Shown here: positions 46,349 to 55,911 of the stretch, piece by piece
Layout: the number at the start of each line of letters is the position of its first letter
Numbering within the stretch: the first letter of the stretch is position 1
DNA from: Azospirillum brasilense
GTDB taxonomy: Bacteria; Pseudomonadota; Alphaproteobacteria; Azospirillales; Azospirillaceae
DNA: 64,000 bases
Assembly (NCBI RefSeq): GCF_022023855.1
Contig: NZ_CP059450.1
Span: 620,001 to 684,000, forward strand
Direction: 5' to 3'
Made by a program: the position numbers and the translations under genes
Notes under the pieces: generated by a model
The model's input: the letters and a program-made list of their open reading frames with translations, nothing else
Database searches by the model: none
Told to the model about the DNA's origin: nothing

Positions 46349-47760
46349 TCCAGATAATCCCCCAGCAGGAACTGCATAGCCTGATCCAGCCGGATGTGCG
46401 GCAGGCCGCGCGCCTCGCGGGCGAGGTCGGCGGGCGGCTGGAATGCCATGAAGTTGTAGGGCCGCTCCTGCCCCGGCGGGAAGTCGGCGTCCTCGGGAAT
46501 CTCGCCGGGGAACAGCACGGTCGGGCGGTCGCGGCCGAGCGGCACACCGCGCACGCAGCGCAACTGCCGTCCCTCATGCTCGGTCACCACCGTCTCAGTG
46601 GATTTCAGGGCGGCGATGGCCATGGTCTCCACCTGCGCCCCTTCGAAGCGGATGCCGGCGCGGGCGTCGGACACCAGCCGGTCCAGCAGATGGCGCAGGC
46701 TGGTGTGCTGGTGCGAGGCGACATGGTCGGCCTTGGTCGCGGCGAACAGCACGCGGTCGATCTTCCGGCCCAACAGCCAGTCCAGCCAACTGCTGGACCC
46801 ATGGCGGAAGGGCTCCAGGCTCAGTTCCAAGGCGCGCTTCATGTCCGCCATGCCCGCCGGGCCGGAGTTCAGCGCGCCGAGAACGTCGATGAGGACGATC
46901 TGCCGGTCGAGGCGGGCGAAATGCTCGGCGAAGAAGCGGCGAACGACCTTGGACTTGTACGCCTCGTACCGATCCTCCATCAGCGCCCACAGGCTGCCGC
47001 GCGGGCGCGGGCGGTCACCCGGCAACGGGCAGAAGGTCAGCAGCGGCGCGTTCGCCATGTCGCCCGGCTCGACGAAGCGCCCCGGCTGGATCAGGCTCAG
47101 CAGATTGTCGGAGCGGCGGCAGGCGTGCAGGTAGTCGGTGAACAGCGCCGCGCCGCGCCGCGCCTGCTCCTCCTCCGCCGGGGCCGCCGTGTCGATGGTG
47201 CCGAGCCAGCCGCGCCAGGACACCGACAGCTCGTCGCGCGGCGCACGCCCGGCCAACTCCAGGGTGAGCGCGCTCCATTCCGCGAAGGACTGGTGGAGCA
47301 GTGGCAGGTCGAGCAGCCATTCGCCGGGATAGTCCACAATGTCGAGATTCAGCGTGGCGACCGGCTGCACCGTACGCTTCAGCATCGCGTTCGGGCGGTA
47401 GCGCATGGACAGACGGAGCTGGCTGATGCCCCTAGTCTCGGTCGGCCAGTGGGGCGCCGGACCGGCCAGTTCGGCCAGCCGCTGCTCGACCTCGAAGCGG
47501 GGAACCTGGGCGTCGGGCTGCGGGCGCAGGCGCGAGGCCTGGAAGCGGCCGGAGGACACCACGTCGAGGAAGGGAAGCCGCCCGGCCTTCAGCAGGTTGT
47601 CGACCAGCGAGGTGACGAAGACGGTCTTGCCGGCCCGCCGCAGCCCGGTGACGCCGAGACGGACGTCCTGCTCCAGGATACCGCCGGAAACGAGATCGCC
47701 GGCCCGCCCCAACAGGCGCGAGCCGGCGTCGTACAGGTCGTTGAAGATGGGCACGCGCAC
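46345..47760 (-). CDS. ycjX: YcjX-family P-loop GTPase (DUF463)
   Basis: Predicted GTP-binding protein of 471 residues that probably works with YcjF at the membrane. The N-terminal P-loop is GLRRAGKT, the switch-like DYPGEWLLD follows and ATKADHV is the guanine-specificity motif. Length is normal for the family. The start is GTG at 47760, next to an inverted repeat. It is downstream of era, 79 bases away on the same strand. Confidence 0.9.
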   Translation of the reverse strand: MRVPIFNDLYDAGSRLLGRAGDLVSGGILEQDVRLGVTGLRRAGKTVFVTSLVDNLLKAGRLPFLDVVSSGRFQASRLRPQPDAQVPRFEVEQRLAELAGPAPHWPTETRGISQLRLSMRYRPNAMLKRTVQPVATLNLDIVDYPGEWLLDLPLLHQSFAEWSALTLELAGRAPRDELSVSWRGWLGTIDTAAPAEEEQARRGAALFTDYLHACRRSDNLLSLIQPGRFVEPGDMANAPLLTFCPLPGDRPRPRGSLWALMEDRYEAYKSKVVRRFFAEHFARLDRQIVLIDVLGALNSGPAGMADMKRALELSLEPFRHGSSSWLDWLLGRKIDRVLFAATKADHVASHQHTSLRHLLDRLVSDARAGIRFEGAQVETMAIAALKSTETVVTEHEGRQLRCVRGVPLGRDRPTVLFPGEIPEDADFPPGQERPYNFMAFQPPADLAREARGLPHIRLDQAMQFLLGDYLE

Positions 47761-47833
47761 GGTCAGCCGGTCCGTATAGGGGACGATCGCCCCTCTATAT
47801 GGGGGACCGTCCGCCCACGCCTATACCCTGACC
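47761..47833 (-). repeat. Nested inverted repeat just before the ycjX start
   Basis: GGTCAG (47761) pairs with CTGACC (47828), GTATAGG (47774) with CCTATAC (47820), GGAC (47781) with GTCC (47809) and CCCC with GGGG around a CTCTATAT loop. The structure fills the era-ycjX gap and abuts the ycjX GTG start. Confidence 0.5.
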
Positions 47834-47839
47834 GGTGCT

Positions 47840-48871
47840 TTAGGACGCGCCGAAGTCGAGGTTCCAGGCCTCGTAGCGCTCCGGATCGTTCTCCCAGTCC
47901 TCGCGCACCTTGACGAACAGCATCAGGTGGACGCGCTGTTCCAGCATCTCTTCCAGCTCGGTGCGGGCGGCCTGCCCCAGCGCCTTGATCCGGGTGCCCT
48001 GCTTGCCGAGCACGATGGCCTTCTGGCTGTCGCGCTGGACATACACGACCTGGGAGATCTTGACCGACCCGTTCTCGAACTCCTCCCACTGCTCGGTCTC
48101 GACCGTCGCCGCGTAGGGGAGTTCCTGGTGAAGCTGCTGGAACAGCTTTTCGCGGGTGATCTCCGCCGCCAGGAGGCGCATCGGCATGTCCGAGATCTGG
48201 TCCTCCGGGTAGTGCCAGGGGCCTTCCGGCATGCGGGCGGCCAGGAAGCCGCGCAGATGCTCGACGCCGTCGCCCGTCGAGGCGGACAGCATGAAGATGT
48301 CGGTGAAGATGCCTTCCTGGTTGAAGCTGTCGGCGAGGCCGAGCAGCTTCTCGCGCGGGACGAGGTCGATCTTGTTCAGGATCAGGATCGCCTTGCGGCC
48401 CTGCTCCTTCAGCCGGGCGATGATGCCCTGCGTGTCCTGGTCGATGCCACGGCGCGACACGTCGAACAGCAGGCCGACCAGATCGGCGTCCTCCGCCCCC
48501 TGCCAGGCCGCTGCCACCATGGCGCGGTCCAGACGACGCTTCGGCTTGAAGATGCCCGGCGTGTCCACGAAGATGATTTGGCTGTCGCCGGCGATGGTGA
48601 TGCCGAGCACGCGCGTGCGGGTGGTCTGCACCTTGGAGCTGACGATCGATACCTTGGAACCGACCATCGCGTTCAGCAAGGTCGACTTGCCGGCGTTCGG
48701 CGCGCCGACCAGGGCGACAAAGCCGCAGCGGGGGTTTTCGGGCACATAGGCAGCCTCTTCGGCGCCCTCGTCCGGGCCGCCCTCTTCAAGATCAGCGTCC
48801 ACGCTCTCGCTCACGCCCTCGTCCTTATCGTCGAAATCGTCGTTTTCAAACTTGTCGCGGCCGTCAGTCAT
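47840..48871 (-). CDS. era: GTPase Era
   Basis: Essential GTPase in 16S rRNA maturation and 30S assembly. The 343-residue product has an unusual acidic N-terminal extension (about 45 residues). G1 GAPNAGKS (56-63), G3 DTPG, G4 NKID and G5 SAS follow, then the C-terminal KH domain (YVQRDSQKAIVLGKQGTRIKALG). It overlaps the rnc stop by 8 bases, the classic rnc-era coupling. Confidence 0.96.
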   Translation of the reverse strand: MTDGRDKFENDDFDDKDEGVSESVDADLEEGGPDEGAEEAAYVPENPRCGFVALVGAPNAGKSTLLNAMVGSKVSIVSSKVQTTRTRVLGITIAGDSQIIFVDTPGIFKPKRRLDRAMVAAAWQGAEDADLVGLLFDVSRRGIDQDTQGIIARLKEQGRKAILILNKIDLVPREKLLGLADSFNQEGIFTDIFMLSASTGDGVEHLRGFLAARMPEGPWHYPEDQISDMPMRLLAAEITREKLFQQLHQELPYAATVETEQWEEFENGSVKISQVVYVQRDSQKAIVLGKQGTRIKALGQAARTELEEMLEQRVHLMLFVKVREDWENDPERYEAWNLDFGAS

Positions 48872-49613
48872 CGACCTGCACTCCCAATTGGCGCAGCAAG
48901 GCGCTGGCCGCTTTCCGTTCGGCGACCCGCTTGGACGGGCCGGTGGCCGTCACCGGCTCCATGCCCTTCAGCCGGACCGCGATGCGGAACACCGGCTCGT
49001 GCGCCGGGCCGCTCTGCTCGATCAGTTCATAGGTGGGAAGGGGCCGCCCATTGCCTTGCGCCCATTCCTGCAACGCCGTCTTGGAGTCCAGCGGCGGCGG
49101 CTCCGCGCGGTCGATCTGCCCGGCCCAGGCGGAGCGGATGAAGTCCCGCGCCTTGTCCATGCCGCCGTCCAGATAGAGCGCCCCGATCACCGCCTCGCAG
49201 GCGTCGGCCAGGATGGTGCGGTTGCTGCGGCCGCCGCCCTGAGCCTCCGACGGTGACAGGCGCAGGTAGCGCCCCAGCCGGAGCGCGTCGGCGACGCGGC
49301 TCAGCGCCTCCCGACGGACCAGCGAGACGTGCCGCTTGGCGAGCGCGCCCTCGCGTTCGTTGGGGAAGCGTTCCAGCAGCCATTCCGCGATGACCAGGCC
49401 GAGCACCCGGTCACCCAGGAACTCCAGGCGCTCGTAGGCGAGGCCCGGCCCCTGCTCGGGCCGTCCGCCGCGGACGTTGCGCTCCAGCCCCATCAGGCTG
49501 GGATGGGTGACCGCGTCGGCCAGCCGTTGCGGGTCGGCAAAGCGGTGGCCGATGGCTGCGGCCAATTCCGCAAGGTCGGCGGAATCGGCACTCACGTCCG
49601 CGTCGGACGCCAT
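48864..49613 (-). CDS. rnc: Ribonuclease III
   Basis: Double-stranded-RNA endonuclease for rRNA and mRNA processing. The 249-residue product has the signature ERLEFLGDRVLGLVIAEWL, with the catalytic Glu/Asp, and DACEAVIGALYLDGG. The C-terminal double-stranded RNA-binding domain starts near SKTALQEWAQ. The ATG at 49613 is preferred over an upstream GTG at 49640. Order lepB-rnc-era is typical of proteobacteria. Confidence 0.96.
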   Translation of the reverse strand: MASDADVSADSADLAELAAAIGHRFADPQRLADAVTHPSLMGLERNVRGGRPEQGPGLAYERLEFLGDRVLGLVIAEWLLERFPNEREGALAKRHVSLVRREALSRVADALRLGRYLRLSPSEAQGGGRSNRTILADACEAVIGALYLDGGMDKARDFIRSAWAGQIDRAEPPPLDSKTALQEWAQGNGRPLPTYELIEQSGPAHEPVFRIAVRLKGMEPVTATGPSKRVAERKAASALLRQLGVQVDD

Positions 49614-49676
49614 GGGGGTCCCCCGTTCTTCAGGGCTCACAATAATCGGTCTCCGCGCCCCGGTGCTGTGCGGGGC

Positions 49677-50447
49677 TCACTTCACGGCGTTGAACAGGCG
49701 GCTGAACCGCAGGTCCGCCGGCCAGCGCCACACCTCGAAGAAGCGGGTTCCGTCCTCCAGAGAGAAGAACAGGAATTCGGCGCGTCCGACCAGATTCTCC
49801 ATCGGGACATACCCCACCTGCGACGGAACGCGGCTGTCCAGCGAGTTGTCGCGGTTGTCGCCCATCATGAACAGATGGTTCGCCGGAACCTTGAAGGCCG
49901 GGGTGTTGTCGAGCGGACCGTTGTCCGACTCCTCGATGATGCGGTGGCTGCGCCCGCCCGGCAGGGTCTCCACATACTGGGCAATGCGGACCTCGCGCCC
50001 CAGCGCGTCGCGGGACACATAGTCCTCGATGCGCTCGCGCTTCACCGGCTGGCCGTTGATGTGCAGAACGCCGCCGGTCACCTGGACGGTGTCGCCCGGC
50101 AGGCCGATGACGCGCTTGATGTAGTCGGTCTTGTTGTCGCGCGGCAGCTTGAACACGGCGACGTCGCCGCGCTCCGGCGCGTGGCCCATGATGCGGCCCT
50201 CGAACAGCGGCAACCCGAAGCCGACCGTGTACTTGCTGTATCCGTATGAGAACTTGGACACGAACAGATAGTCGCCGATCAGCAGCGTCGGGATCATCGA
50301 CCCGGACGGGATGTTGAAGGGCTCGAAGGCGAAGGTCCGCACGCCGAAGGCAATGATGACCGCGTAGAAGACCGTCTTCACCGTCTCGGCAAAGCCGCCT
50401 GTCTCTTTGGATTTGCCGGTCAAGGCGGTCTCTCTGTTCATGGTCAT
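49677..50447 (-). CDS. lepB: Signal peptidase I
   Basis: Removes signal peptides from exported proteins at the inner membrane. In 256 residues one N-terminal helix ([13 protein letters not shown]) is followed by the nucleophile Ser50 (PSGSM) and general-base Lys111 ([11 protein letters not shown]). The [11 protein letters not shown] box is intact. The ATG at 50447 overlaps the acpS stop by 4 bases. Alphaproteobacterial LepB proteins have one membrane helix, as here. Confidence 0.95.
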   Translation of the reverse strand: MTMNRETALTGKSKETGGFAETVKTVFYAVIIAFGVRTFAFEPFNIPSGSMIPTLLIGDYLFVSKFSYGYSKYTVGFGLPLFEGRIMGHAPERGDVAVFKLPRDNKTDYIKRVIGLPGDTVQVTGGVLHINGQPVKRERIEDYVSRDALGREVRIAQYVETLPGGRSHRIIEESDNGPLDNTPAFKVPANHLFMMGDNRDNSLDSRVPSQVGYVPMENLVGRAEFLFFSLEDGTRFFEVWRWPADLRFSRLFNAVK

Positions 50448-50911
50448 GCGGGGGGTGCCGTGGAGGTGGTGATGGACGTGTCGGCGGAGGTGTCGGCCGG
50501 TTCGGCGCTGATGATGACGAAGGCCTCCGCCATGGGGTACTCGTCGGTCAGCGTCACGTGGATGCGCGCCTGCATACCCGGCGGCGTGATCGCCTGCAGC
50601 CGTTCCAGTGCGCCGCCGGTCAGGCGCATGGTCGGCTGGCCGGAGGGCAGGTTCACCACCCCCATGTCGCGCCAGAACACGCCGTCGCGGAACCCGGTGC
50701 CCAGTGCCTTGGAGCAAGCCTCCTTGGCGGCGAAGCGTTTGGCGTAGGTCGCGGCCCGCGCGCTGTGCTTGCCGGCGGCCCCAGCGCGGCGCTCCGACTT
50801 GGCGCGCTCCACGTCGGTGAAGATGCGGGCGATGAAGCGGTCGCCGAAGCGGTCCAGCGACTGCTCGATCCGGCGGATGTCGATCAGGTCGTTCCCGATG
50901 CCGAGGATCAT
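50444..50911 (-). CDS. acpS: Holo-[acyl-carrier-protein] synthase
   Basis: Transfers 4'-phosphopantetheine from CoA to apo-ACP. The 155-residue product has [12 protein letters not shown] with the metal-binding Asp8, and [15 protein letters not shown] with the conserved Glu. A Thr/Ser/Ala tail of about 20 residues ([14 protein letters not shown]) extends beyond the usual end. It overlaps pdxJ by 4 bases and lepB by 4, in the usual pdxJ-acpS-lepB order. Confidence 0.95.
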   Translation of the reverse strand: MILGIGNDLIDIRRIEQSLDRFGDRFIARIFTDVERAKSERRAGAAGKHSARAATYAKRFAAKEACSKALGTGFRDGVFWRDMGVVNLPSGQPTMRLTGGALERLQAITPPGMQARIHVTLTDEYPMAEAFVIISAEPADTSADTSITTSTAPPA

Positions 50912-51675
50912 GAGACGCTCCCAGCCCCACCGGTTCCGACCGGCGCACGGGCGTCCTTCATCACGGCGCGCATGCGCTGGAGCGTGTTGCCCAACCCGAC
51001 GAAGATCGCTTCGCCGATCAGGAAATGGCCGATGTTCAACTCAACGATGGTCTGGATGGCGGCGACCGCTCCGACCGTCTCGTAATTCAGCCCGTGGCCG
51101 GCGTGACATTCCAGGCCGATGGCCTCGGCGTGGGCCGCCGCCCGGACGATGCGCTCCAGCTCCGCCGTGCGTTCCGCCCCGGCGGGCGCGTCGCAATAGG
51201 CGCCGGTGTGCAGTTCCACCACGGGCGCGCCCAGGGCCTTCGCGGCGTCGAGTTGCGCCGGCTCCGGATCGATGAACAGCGAGACGCGGATGCCTGCAGC
51301 GCCGAGATCACCGACGTAGCGCTTGAGGTTGTCCATCTGCCCGGCGACGTCCAGCCCGCCTTCGGTGGTGACCTCGGTGCGCTTCTCCGGGACGAGGCAG
51401 CAGGCGTGCGGCCTGTGGCGCAAAGCGATGCCGAGCATCTCGTCCGTTGCCGCCATCTCCAGGTTCAGCGGCAGCCGGATCTCCGCCATCAGCCGCTCGA
51501 TGTCGGAATCGACGATGTGGCGGCGATCCTCGCGCAGGTGGGCGGTGATGCCGTCGGCCCCGGCCTCGGCTGCGAGCTTTGCCGCACGCACGGGATCGGG
51601 ATAACGCCCGCCCCGCGCGTTGCGGACGGTCGCCACATGGTCGATGTTCACGCCGAGGCGCAGAGGGCGGGGCAT
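50908..51675 (-). CDS. pdxJ: Pyridoxine 5'-phosphate synthase
   Basis: Final ring-closing step of DXP-dependent vitamin B6 synthesis. The 255-residue TIM barrel has [29 protein letters not shown], the catalytic-loop [13 protein letters not shown] and HAGHGLNY. The ATG at 51675 with GGAG 11 bases upstream is preferred to 51717. It heads the pdxJ-acpS-lepB-rnc-era run. Confidence 0.96.
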   Translation of the reverse strand: MPRPLRLGVNIDHVATVRNARGGRYPDPVRAAKLAAEAGADGITAHLREDRRHIVDSDIERLMAEIRLPLNLEMAATDEMLGIALRHRPHACCLVPEKRTEVTTEGGLDVAGQMDNLKRYVGDLGAAGIRVSLFIDPEPAQLDAAKALGAPVVELHTGAYCDAPAGAERTAELERIVRAAAHAEAIGLECHAGHGLNYETVGAVAAIQTIVELNIGHFLIGEAIFVGLGNTLQRMRAVMKDARAPVGTGGAGSVS

Positions 51676-51741
51676 AGGTTCGAAACTCCGGTGTCGCGCC
51701 GGTCCCGCATCCTGCATCCGGCGGGTACCGGTTCTCCCTGC

Positions 51742-51770
51742 TATATAGCGGTGGCGTCGCGTCGCGTCAC
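51742..51770 (-). promoter_or_regulatory. Candidate promoter of pdxJ operon
   Basis: On the minus strand GTGACG and TATATA are separated by 17 bases, with 4 of 6 matches each, about 65 bases upstream of the pdxJ ATG. Confidence 0.4.
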
Positions 51771-51774
51771 GCCG

Positions 51775-52197
51775 TCATTCGACGACGTGATGCGCGGCGA
51801 TCCGCGCGGCGAGTGCCTTCAGCTCCTCGATGGGCGGGTCGTGGCGCGGCCAGACCAGTTCGGCGCCGTCGTTCTCGTAGCGCGGCACCACATGCACGTG
51901 GATGTGCGGCACCGTCTGCCAGCCCGCTGGCCTGTTCGTCTGGAGAAGCGTGATCCCCTCCGGCGAAAAGGCCGCCTGGACGGCGCGGGCGACCTTGTGG
52001 ACGGTGCGGAACAGGGCGGCCGCCTCGTCCTCCGTCACGTCCAGGATGGTCGGGGCCGGGCGCTTCAGCGCGACCAGCACATGGCCAGGGTTGACCTGCC
52101 CGGCGTCCATGAAGGCGAAGGTCTCCGCATCCTCGTACACCACGGCGCAGGGCAGCTCCCCGGCGATCAGGCGGCTGAAGATGGTCGGGCTGGACAT
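51775..52197 (-). CDS. HIT-family nucleotide-binding protein
   Basis: Histidine-triad hydrolase/transferase of 140 residues. The triad HXHXH is His98, His100 and His102 within VPHIHVHVVPR, with the family start FSRLIAGELPCAVVYED. Substrate is probably a nucleoside phosphoramidate or dinucleoside polyphosphate. It lies between rel/spoT and pdxJ on the same strand. Confidence 0.92.
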   Translation of the reverse strand: MSSPTIFSRLIAGELPCAVVYEDAETFAFMDAGQVNPGHVLVALKRPAPTILDVTEDEAAALFRTVHKVARAVQAAFSPEGITLLQTNRPAGWQTVPHIHVHVVPRYENDGAELVWPRHDPPIEELKALAARIAAHHVVE

Positions 52198-52263
52198 GCT
52201 TCCCTCGCTCCTGATGGGCGCTCCTGGTGGGCGCTCTGGGCGGGCACAGCCGCGCGGGCTCGC

Positions 52264-54435
52264 TCACCGCCCGCGGGCGCGCTCCACCGCGTTGATGGCG
52301 GGGGTGGCGCGCAGGGCCGCCATGATGTTGGTCAGATGCTTGGCGTCCTTCACGTCGATGTCGATCAGCAACTCGAAGAAGTCGGTGTTGCGGCTGGTGA
52401 TCTTCAGGTTCGTGATGTTGCCGCCGTTCTTGCCGATGACCGTGGACAGCGTGCCGAGCGAGCCCGGCTCGTTGTTGACCACCAGCGAGATGCGCCCGAC
52501 ATGCTCCTCCGGGCTGTCCGGCCCAATGTCCCAGGCGACGTCGATCCAGCGTTCCGGCGACTCGTGGAAGCTCTCCAGCGTCTCGCAGTCGATGGTGTGG
52601 ATGGTCACGCCCTTGCCGGTGGTCACGATGCCGACGATGCGGTCGCCCGGCAGCGGGTGGCAGCAGCGGGCGTAATGGACCGCCATGCCCGGGATCAGGC
52701 CGCGGATCGGCAGCGGCGCGTTGTTGCCCTTGGCCTTCGGCTTGGGCTTCGGCACCGTGATGGTGTTCTTGTCGTCGCCTTCCTTGGGCGTCGCCACATG
52801 GGGCTTGTGGCCGGGGAAGACGGCGTGGAAGACCTCGCGGCCCGAATGCAGACCCGACCCGACGCTGGCCATCAGATCGTCGGCGCTTGGCTGCTGGAAG
52901 ATCTTGATGACGCCTTCCAGCGCCTTTTCCGAGAACTCGTAGCCTTCCGACTTGAACTGCCGCTGCAGGATGGCGCGGCCCAGCTCGATGTACTGGGTGC
53001 GCTGCTGGGTGCGCAGGAACTTGCGGATGCGCGCCCGCGCCTTGCCGGTGACGACGAAGCGTTCCCAGCCCGGAACCGGGGTCTGGGCCTTGGACGTGAT
53101 GATGTCGACCTGATCGCCGTTCTGCAGCTGCGTGCGCAGCGGCAGCATCCGTCCGTTGATCTTGGCGCCGACGCAATGGTCGCCGACCTCGGAATGGACC
53201 GCGTAGGCGAAGTCCACCGGGGTCGCCCCGCGCGGCAGCGCGATCAGGTCACCCTTCGGCGTGAAGCAGAAGACCTGATCCTGGAACAGCTCCAGCTTCG
53301 TGTGCTCCAGGAACTCCTCGGGCTTCTGGGCGTGCTCCAGGATGTCGAGAAGCTCGCGCAGCCAGCGGTACTCGCGCCCCTGCTGGGTGCGCGGCTCGCC
53401 CTGCTTGTAGGCCCAGTGGGCGGCGACGCCGAGTTCGCAGATCTCGTGCATGTCGCTGGTGCGGATCTGCACCTCAATCCGGTTGCGCTCCGGACCGATC
53501 ACCCCGGTGTGGAGCGAGCGGTAGCCGTTGGGCTTGGGCGTCGAGATGTAGTCCTTGAAGCGCCCCGGAACGACCGGGTAGTGGGCGTGGATGACGCCCA
53601 GCGCCTGATAGCATTCCGGCACCGTGTCCACCATGATCCGGAAGGCCATGATGTCGGACAGCTGCTCGAAGCTGACGTTCTTGCGCTGCAGCTTGCGCCA
53701 GATCGAATAGGCGGTCTTCTCACGCCCGGTGACCCCGGCGTTGGGCAGCCCCTCCTCCGCCAGCGTGCCGCGGAGTTCCTGGATGATCCTCTGGACCCGG
53801 TTCTCGCCCTCGGTGCGCAGGCGGGAGAGCTGGGCCAGGATGCTGTCGCGGGCGTCCGGATTCAACTCCGCGAAGGAGAGATCCTCCAGCTCGTCCTTGA
53901 CCTGATGCATGCCGATGCGTTCGGCGAGCGGCGCGTAGATCTCGATGGTTTCGCGGGCGATGCGCTTGCGCTTGTCCGGGTTCTTCAGATGGAACAGCGT
54001 GCGCATGTTGTGCAGCCGATCGGCCAGCTTGACCAGGAGGACGCGGATGTCCTCCGACATCGCCAGCACCAGCTTGCGGAAATTCTCGGCCTGCTTGGCC
54101 TGCTCGCTGTGCAGTTCCAGGCGCGACAGCTTGGTCACGCCGTCGACCAGACGGGCGATCTCCTTGCCGAAATGCTTCTCGATGTCCTCCAGCGTGGCGA
54201 CCGTGTCTTCGACCGTGTCGTGCAGCAGCGCCGTCGCGATGGTCCCGGCGTCCAGCTTGAGCTGGGTCAGGATGCCGGCGACTTCCAGCGGGTGGAGGAA
54301 ATAGGGATCGCCCGAGGCGCGGGTCTGCGAGCCGTGCGCCTTCATGGAAAAGACGTAGGCGCGGTTGAGCAACTCCTCGTCCGCCGAGGGGTCGTACGCC
54401 TTGACGCGTTCGACAAGCTCATATTGCCGGATCAT
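52264..54435 (-). CDS. rel: Bifunctional (p)ppGpp synthetase/hydrolase
   Basis: Makes and degrades the stringent-response alarmone. The 723-residue product has an HD hydrolase domain with HDTVEDT (His72-Asp73), then the synthetase domain (YSIWRKLQRKNVSF, MAFRIMVDTVPECYQALG, GYRSLHTGV and EVQIRTSDMHEICELG). TGS (VFCFTPKGDLIALPRGATPVDFAYAVHSEVGDHCVGA) and C-terminal ACT domains follow. The HD motif is intact, so hydrolysis is expected. As in many alphaproteobacteria it lies directly downstream of rpoZ. Confidence 0.95.
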   Translation of the reverse strand: MIRQYELVERVKAYDPSADEELLNRAYVFSMKAHGSQTRASGDPYFLHPLEVAGILTQLKLDAGTIATALLHDTVEDTVATLEDIEKHFGKEIARLVDGVTKLSRLELHSEQAKQAENFRKLVLAMSEDIRVLLVKLADRLHNMRTLFHLKNPDKRKRIARETIEIYAPLAERIGMHQVKDELEDLSFAELNPDARDSILAQLSRLRTEGENRVQRIIQELRGTLAEEGLPNAGVTGREKTAYSIWRKLQRKNVSFEQLSDIMAFRIMVDTVPECYQALGVIHAHYPVVPGRFKDYISTPKPNGYRSLHTGVIGPERNRIEVQIRTSDMHEICELGVAAHWAYKQGEPRTQQGREYRWLRELLDILEHAQKPEEFLEHTKLELFQDQVFCFTPKGDLIALPRGATPVDFAYAVHSEVGDHCVGAKINGRMLPLRTQLQNGDQVDIITSKAQTPVPGWERFVVTGKARARIRKFLRTQQRTQYIELGRAILQRQFKSEGYEFSEKALEGVIKIFQQPSADDLMASVGSGLHSGREVFHAVFPGHKPHVATPKEGDDKNTITVPKPKPKAKGNNAPLPIRGLIPGMAVHYARCCHPLPGDRIVGIVTTGKGVTIHTIDCETLESFHESPERWIDVAWDIGPDSPEEHVGRISLVVNNEPGSLGTLSTVIGKNGGNITNLKITSRNTDFFELLIDIDVKDAKHLTNIMAALRATPAINAVERARGR

Positions 54436-54499
54436 GGCACCCGACCCGGCGCAGCGTGCGCCATGAAGTTTCGCAAACGATTGGTTGGTCGACGGAAAG

Positions 54500-54516
54500 G
54501 GGGGCCGTCGGCCCCC
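54500..54516 (-). terminator. Hairpin after rpoZ
   Basis: GGGGGCC and GGCCCCC form a 7-bp stem with a 3-base loop, followed in the minus direction by CTTTCC. It lies in the 105-base rpoZ-rel gap and may attenuate transcription into rel. Confidence 0.4.
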
Positions 54517-54540
54517 ACAGCCGGTCGCTGTCGGTCAGCG

Positions 54541-54987
54541 TCAGAGATCCCCGTCGGCATCGCGGCCGACGACGTCGTCCTCGGTCTCGCCGAAGGCCGC
54601 CGCCGGGTCGCTCTCCATGTCGGACAGCAGGTCGTCGCCTTCGCCGACCTCCTCCGCCTCGCTCATCCCGTCCTCGTCCTCCAGCGACGTGTCGCCGCGG
54701 GCGGCCCAGTCGTGCTCGCCGGCCATCAGCTCGACGATCTCCTCCTCGGGCTCGTCCGGCTCGACATGCTTCTGGTGGCCCTTGATCAGGGCGTTCTTCA
54801 GATGATCCAGCATCACCGTCTCATCGGCGATCTCGCGCAGGGCAACGACCGGATTCTTGTCGTTGTCGCGATCGATCGACAGCGGGGCACCGGACGCGAC
54901 CTCTCGCGCGCGCTGGGCCGCCATCATGACCAGTTCAAACCGGTTCGGAACCTTGAGGACGCAATCTTCGACGGTAACGCGAGCCAT
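54541..54987 (-). CDS. rpoZ: RNA polymerase omega subunit
   Basis: Small RNAP subunit that aids assembly and, in many bacteria, ppGpp binding. The 148-residue product starts [29 protein letters not shown], the omega signature. About 90 residues of acidic Asp/Glu-rich tail follow, longer than enterobacterial omega but usual for alphaproteobacteria. GGAG lies 11 bases before the ATG; the frame is open to 55104 without family similarity. Confidence 0.94.
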   Translation of the reverse strand: MARVTVEDCVLKVPNRFELVMMAAQRAREVASGAPLSIDRDNDKNPVVALREIADETVMLDHLKNALIKGHQKHVEPDEPEEEIVELMAGEHDWAARGDTSLEDEDGMSEAEEVGEGDDLLSDMESDPAAAFGETEDDVVGRDADGDL

Positions 54988-55185
54988 ACCAAACCAACTC
55001 CGGGATCTGCGAAGGCATCCGAATATATTGATGCGTTCGCGCCTGCGCAAGCGCTTCGAGCCCTGTCGGGTGCGGCCGCCGTACCCCGCCCGCGGCGCGA
55101 CCATGCCCGCGCTCCCCCTTGCTCGCGCGAAGACGACCTCCTACTTTACTTATCTGGTGAATCGCAATTTCGCGTATGCCTGACA

Positions 55186-55191
55186 TATAAT
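55186..55191 (+). promoter_or_regulatory. Perfect -10 box upstream of NYN gene
   Basis: TATAAT lies in an AT-rich patch about 30 bases before the TTG start at 55219. A -35 match 17 bases upstream is poor (CGCAAT). Confidence 0.5.
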
Positions 55192-55218
55192 TCAATCCAT
55201 CGTGGAAGGATTACGGAA

Positions 55219-55866
55219 TTGGATCGGAATACGACTTTGCCGAAAGATGTTACGAAGCTCTTTTATAAGGAAGAGCGTCTGGCGATGTTCATCGACGGCG
55301 CCAATTTGTACGCGGCTGCCCGGTCCCTGGGCTTCGATATCGACTATAAGCGTCTTCGCGACGGCTTCGCCTCCGAAGGGCGACTGGTGCGCGCCTTCTA
55401 CTACACCGCGTTGGTGGAGGATCAGGAATATTCGCCGATCCGGCCGCTGGTCGATTGGCTGGACTACAATGGCTACACCATGGTGACCAAGCCGACCAAA
55501 GAGTTCACGGACGCCTCAGGCCGGCGCAAGATCAAGGGCAACATGGACATAGAGCTGGCCATCGACGTGATGGAGATGGCCGAGCGCGTCGACCACATCC
55601 TGCTGTTTTCCGGCGACGGCGATTTCCGCCGGCTGGTCGAGGCGGTGCAGCGCAAGGGTGTGCGGGTCAGCGTCATCAGCACCGTGCGCTCCCAGCCGCC
55701 GATGGTCGCCGACGAGCTGCGCCGTCAGGCCGACAACTTCATCGAGCTTCAGGACCTCGCCCCCAGCATCGCCCGCGTCCACCATCACCGCGAGTCGATG
55801 GGGAATCCGGGCGCTCCGGGCGTGCCGGACATGCCCGGCCAGGGCGGCCCCTACGCCAACTTCTGA
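55219..55866 (+). CDS. LabA-like NYN-domain protein
   Basis: Predicted nuclease-fold (PIN-like) protein of about 215 residues. Motifs are FIDGANLYAAARSLGFDIDYKRL with the first catalytic Asp, then KGNMDIELAIDVMEMA and LFSGDGDFRRLVEAVQRKG with further acidic residues. A Gly/Pro-rich tail closes it. I chose a TTG start at 55219 because AAGGA lies 8 bases upstream and FYKEERLA before FIDGAN is conserved in the family; the first ATG (55285) would cut into it. RNA substrates are not known. Confidence 0.82.
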   Translation: MDRNTTLPKDVTKLFYKEERLAMFIDGANLYAAARSLGFDIDYKRLRDGFASEGRLVRAFYYTALVEDQEYSPIRPLVDWLDYNGYTMVTKPTKEFTDASGRRKIKGNMDIELAIDVMEMAERVDHILLFSGDGDFRRLVEAVQRKGVRVSVISTVRSQPPMVADELRRQADNFIELQDLAPSIARVHHHRESMGNPGAPGVPDMPGQGGPYANF

Positions 55867-55880
55867 GCGACGCCGCTCAC

Positions 55881-55911
55881 CGCGGGGGCGCTTTCCGGTC
55901 AGCGCCCCGCG
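55881..55911. terminator. Hairpin between convergent NYN and phytase-like genes
   Basis: CGCGGGGGCGCT and AGCGCCCCGCG pair over 11 bp with one bulged G and an 8-base loop. It spans the phytase-like stop codon. There is no T-tract, but a strong stem serves both converging genes. Confidence 0.55.

Noticed and set aside
51025..55200. A very long open frame on the plus strand running into the LabA-like gene
   Set aside because: It is antisense to pdxJ, the HIT gene, rel and rpoZ and shows the Arg/His/Gly/Val-rich composition of a GC-driven shadow frame. Only the last 215 codons match a family.
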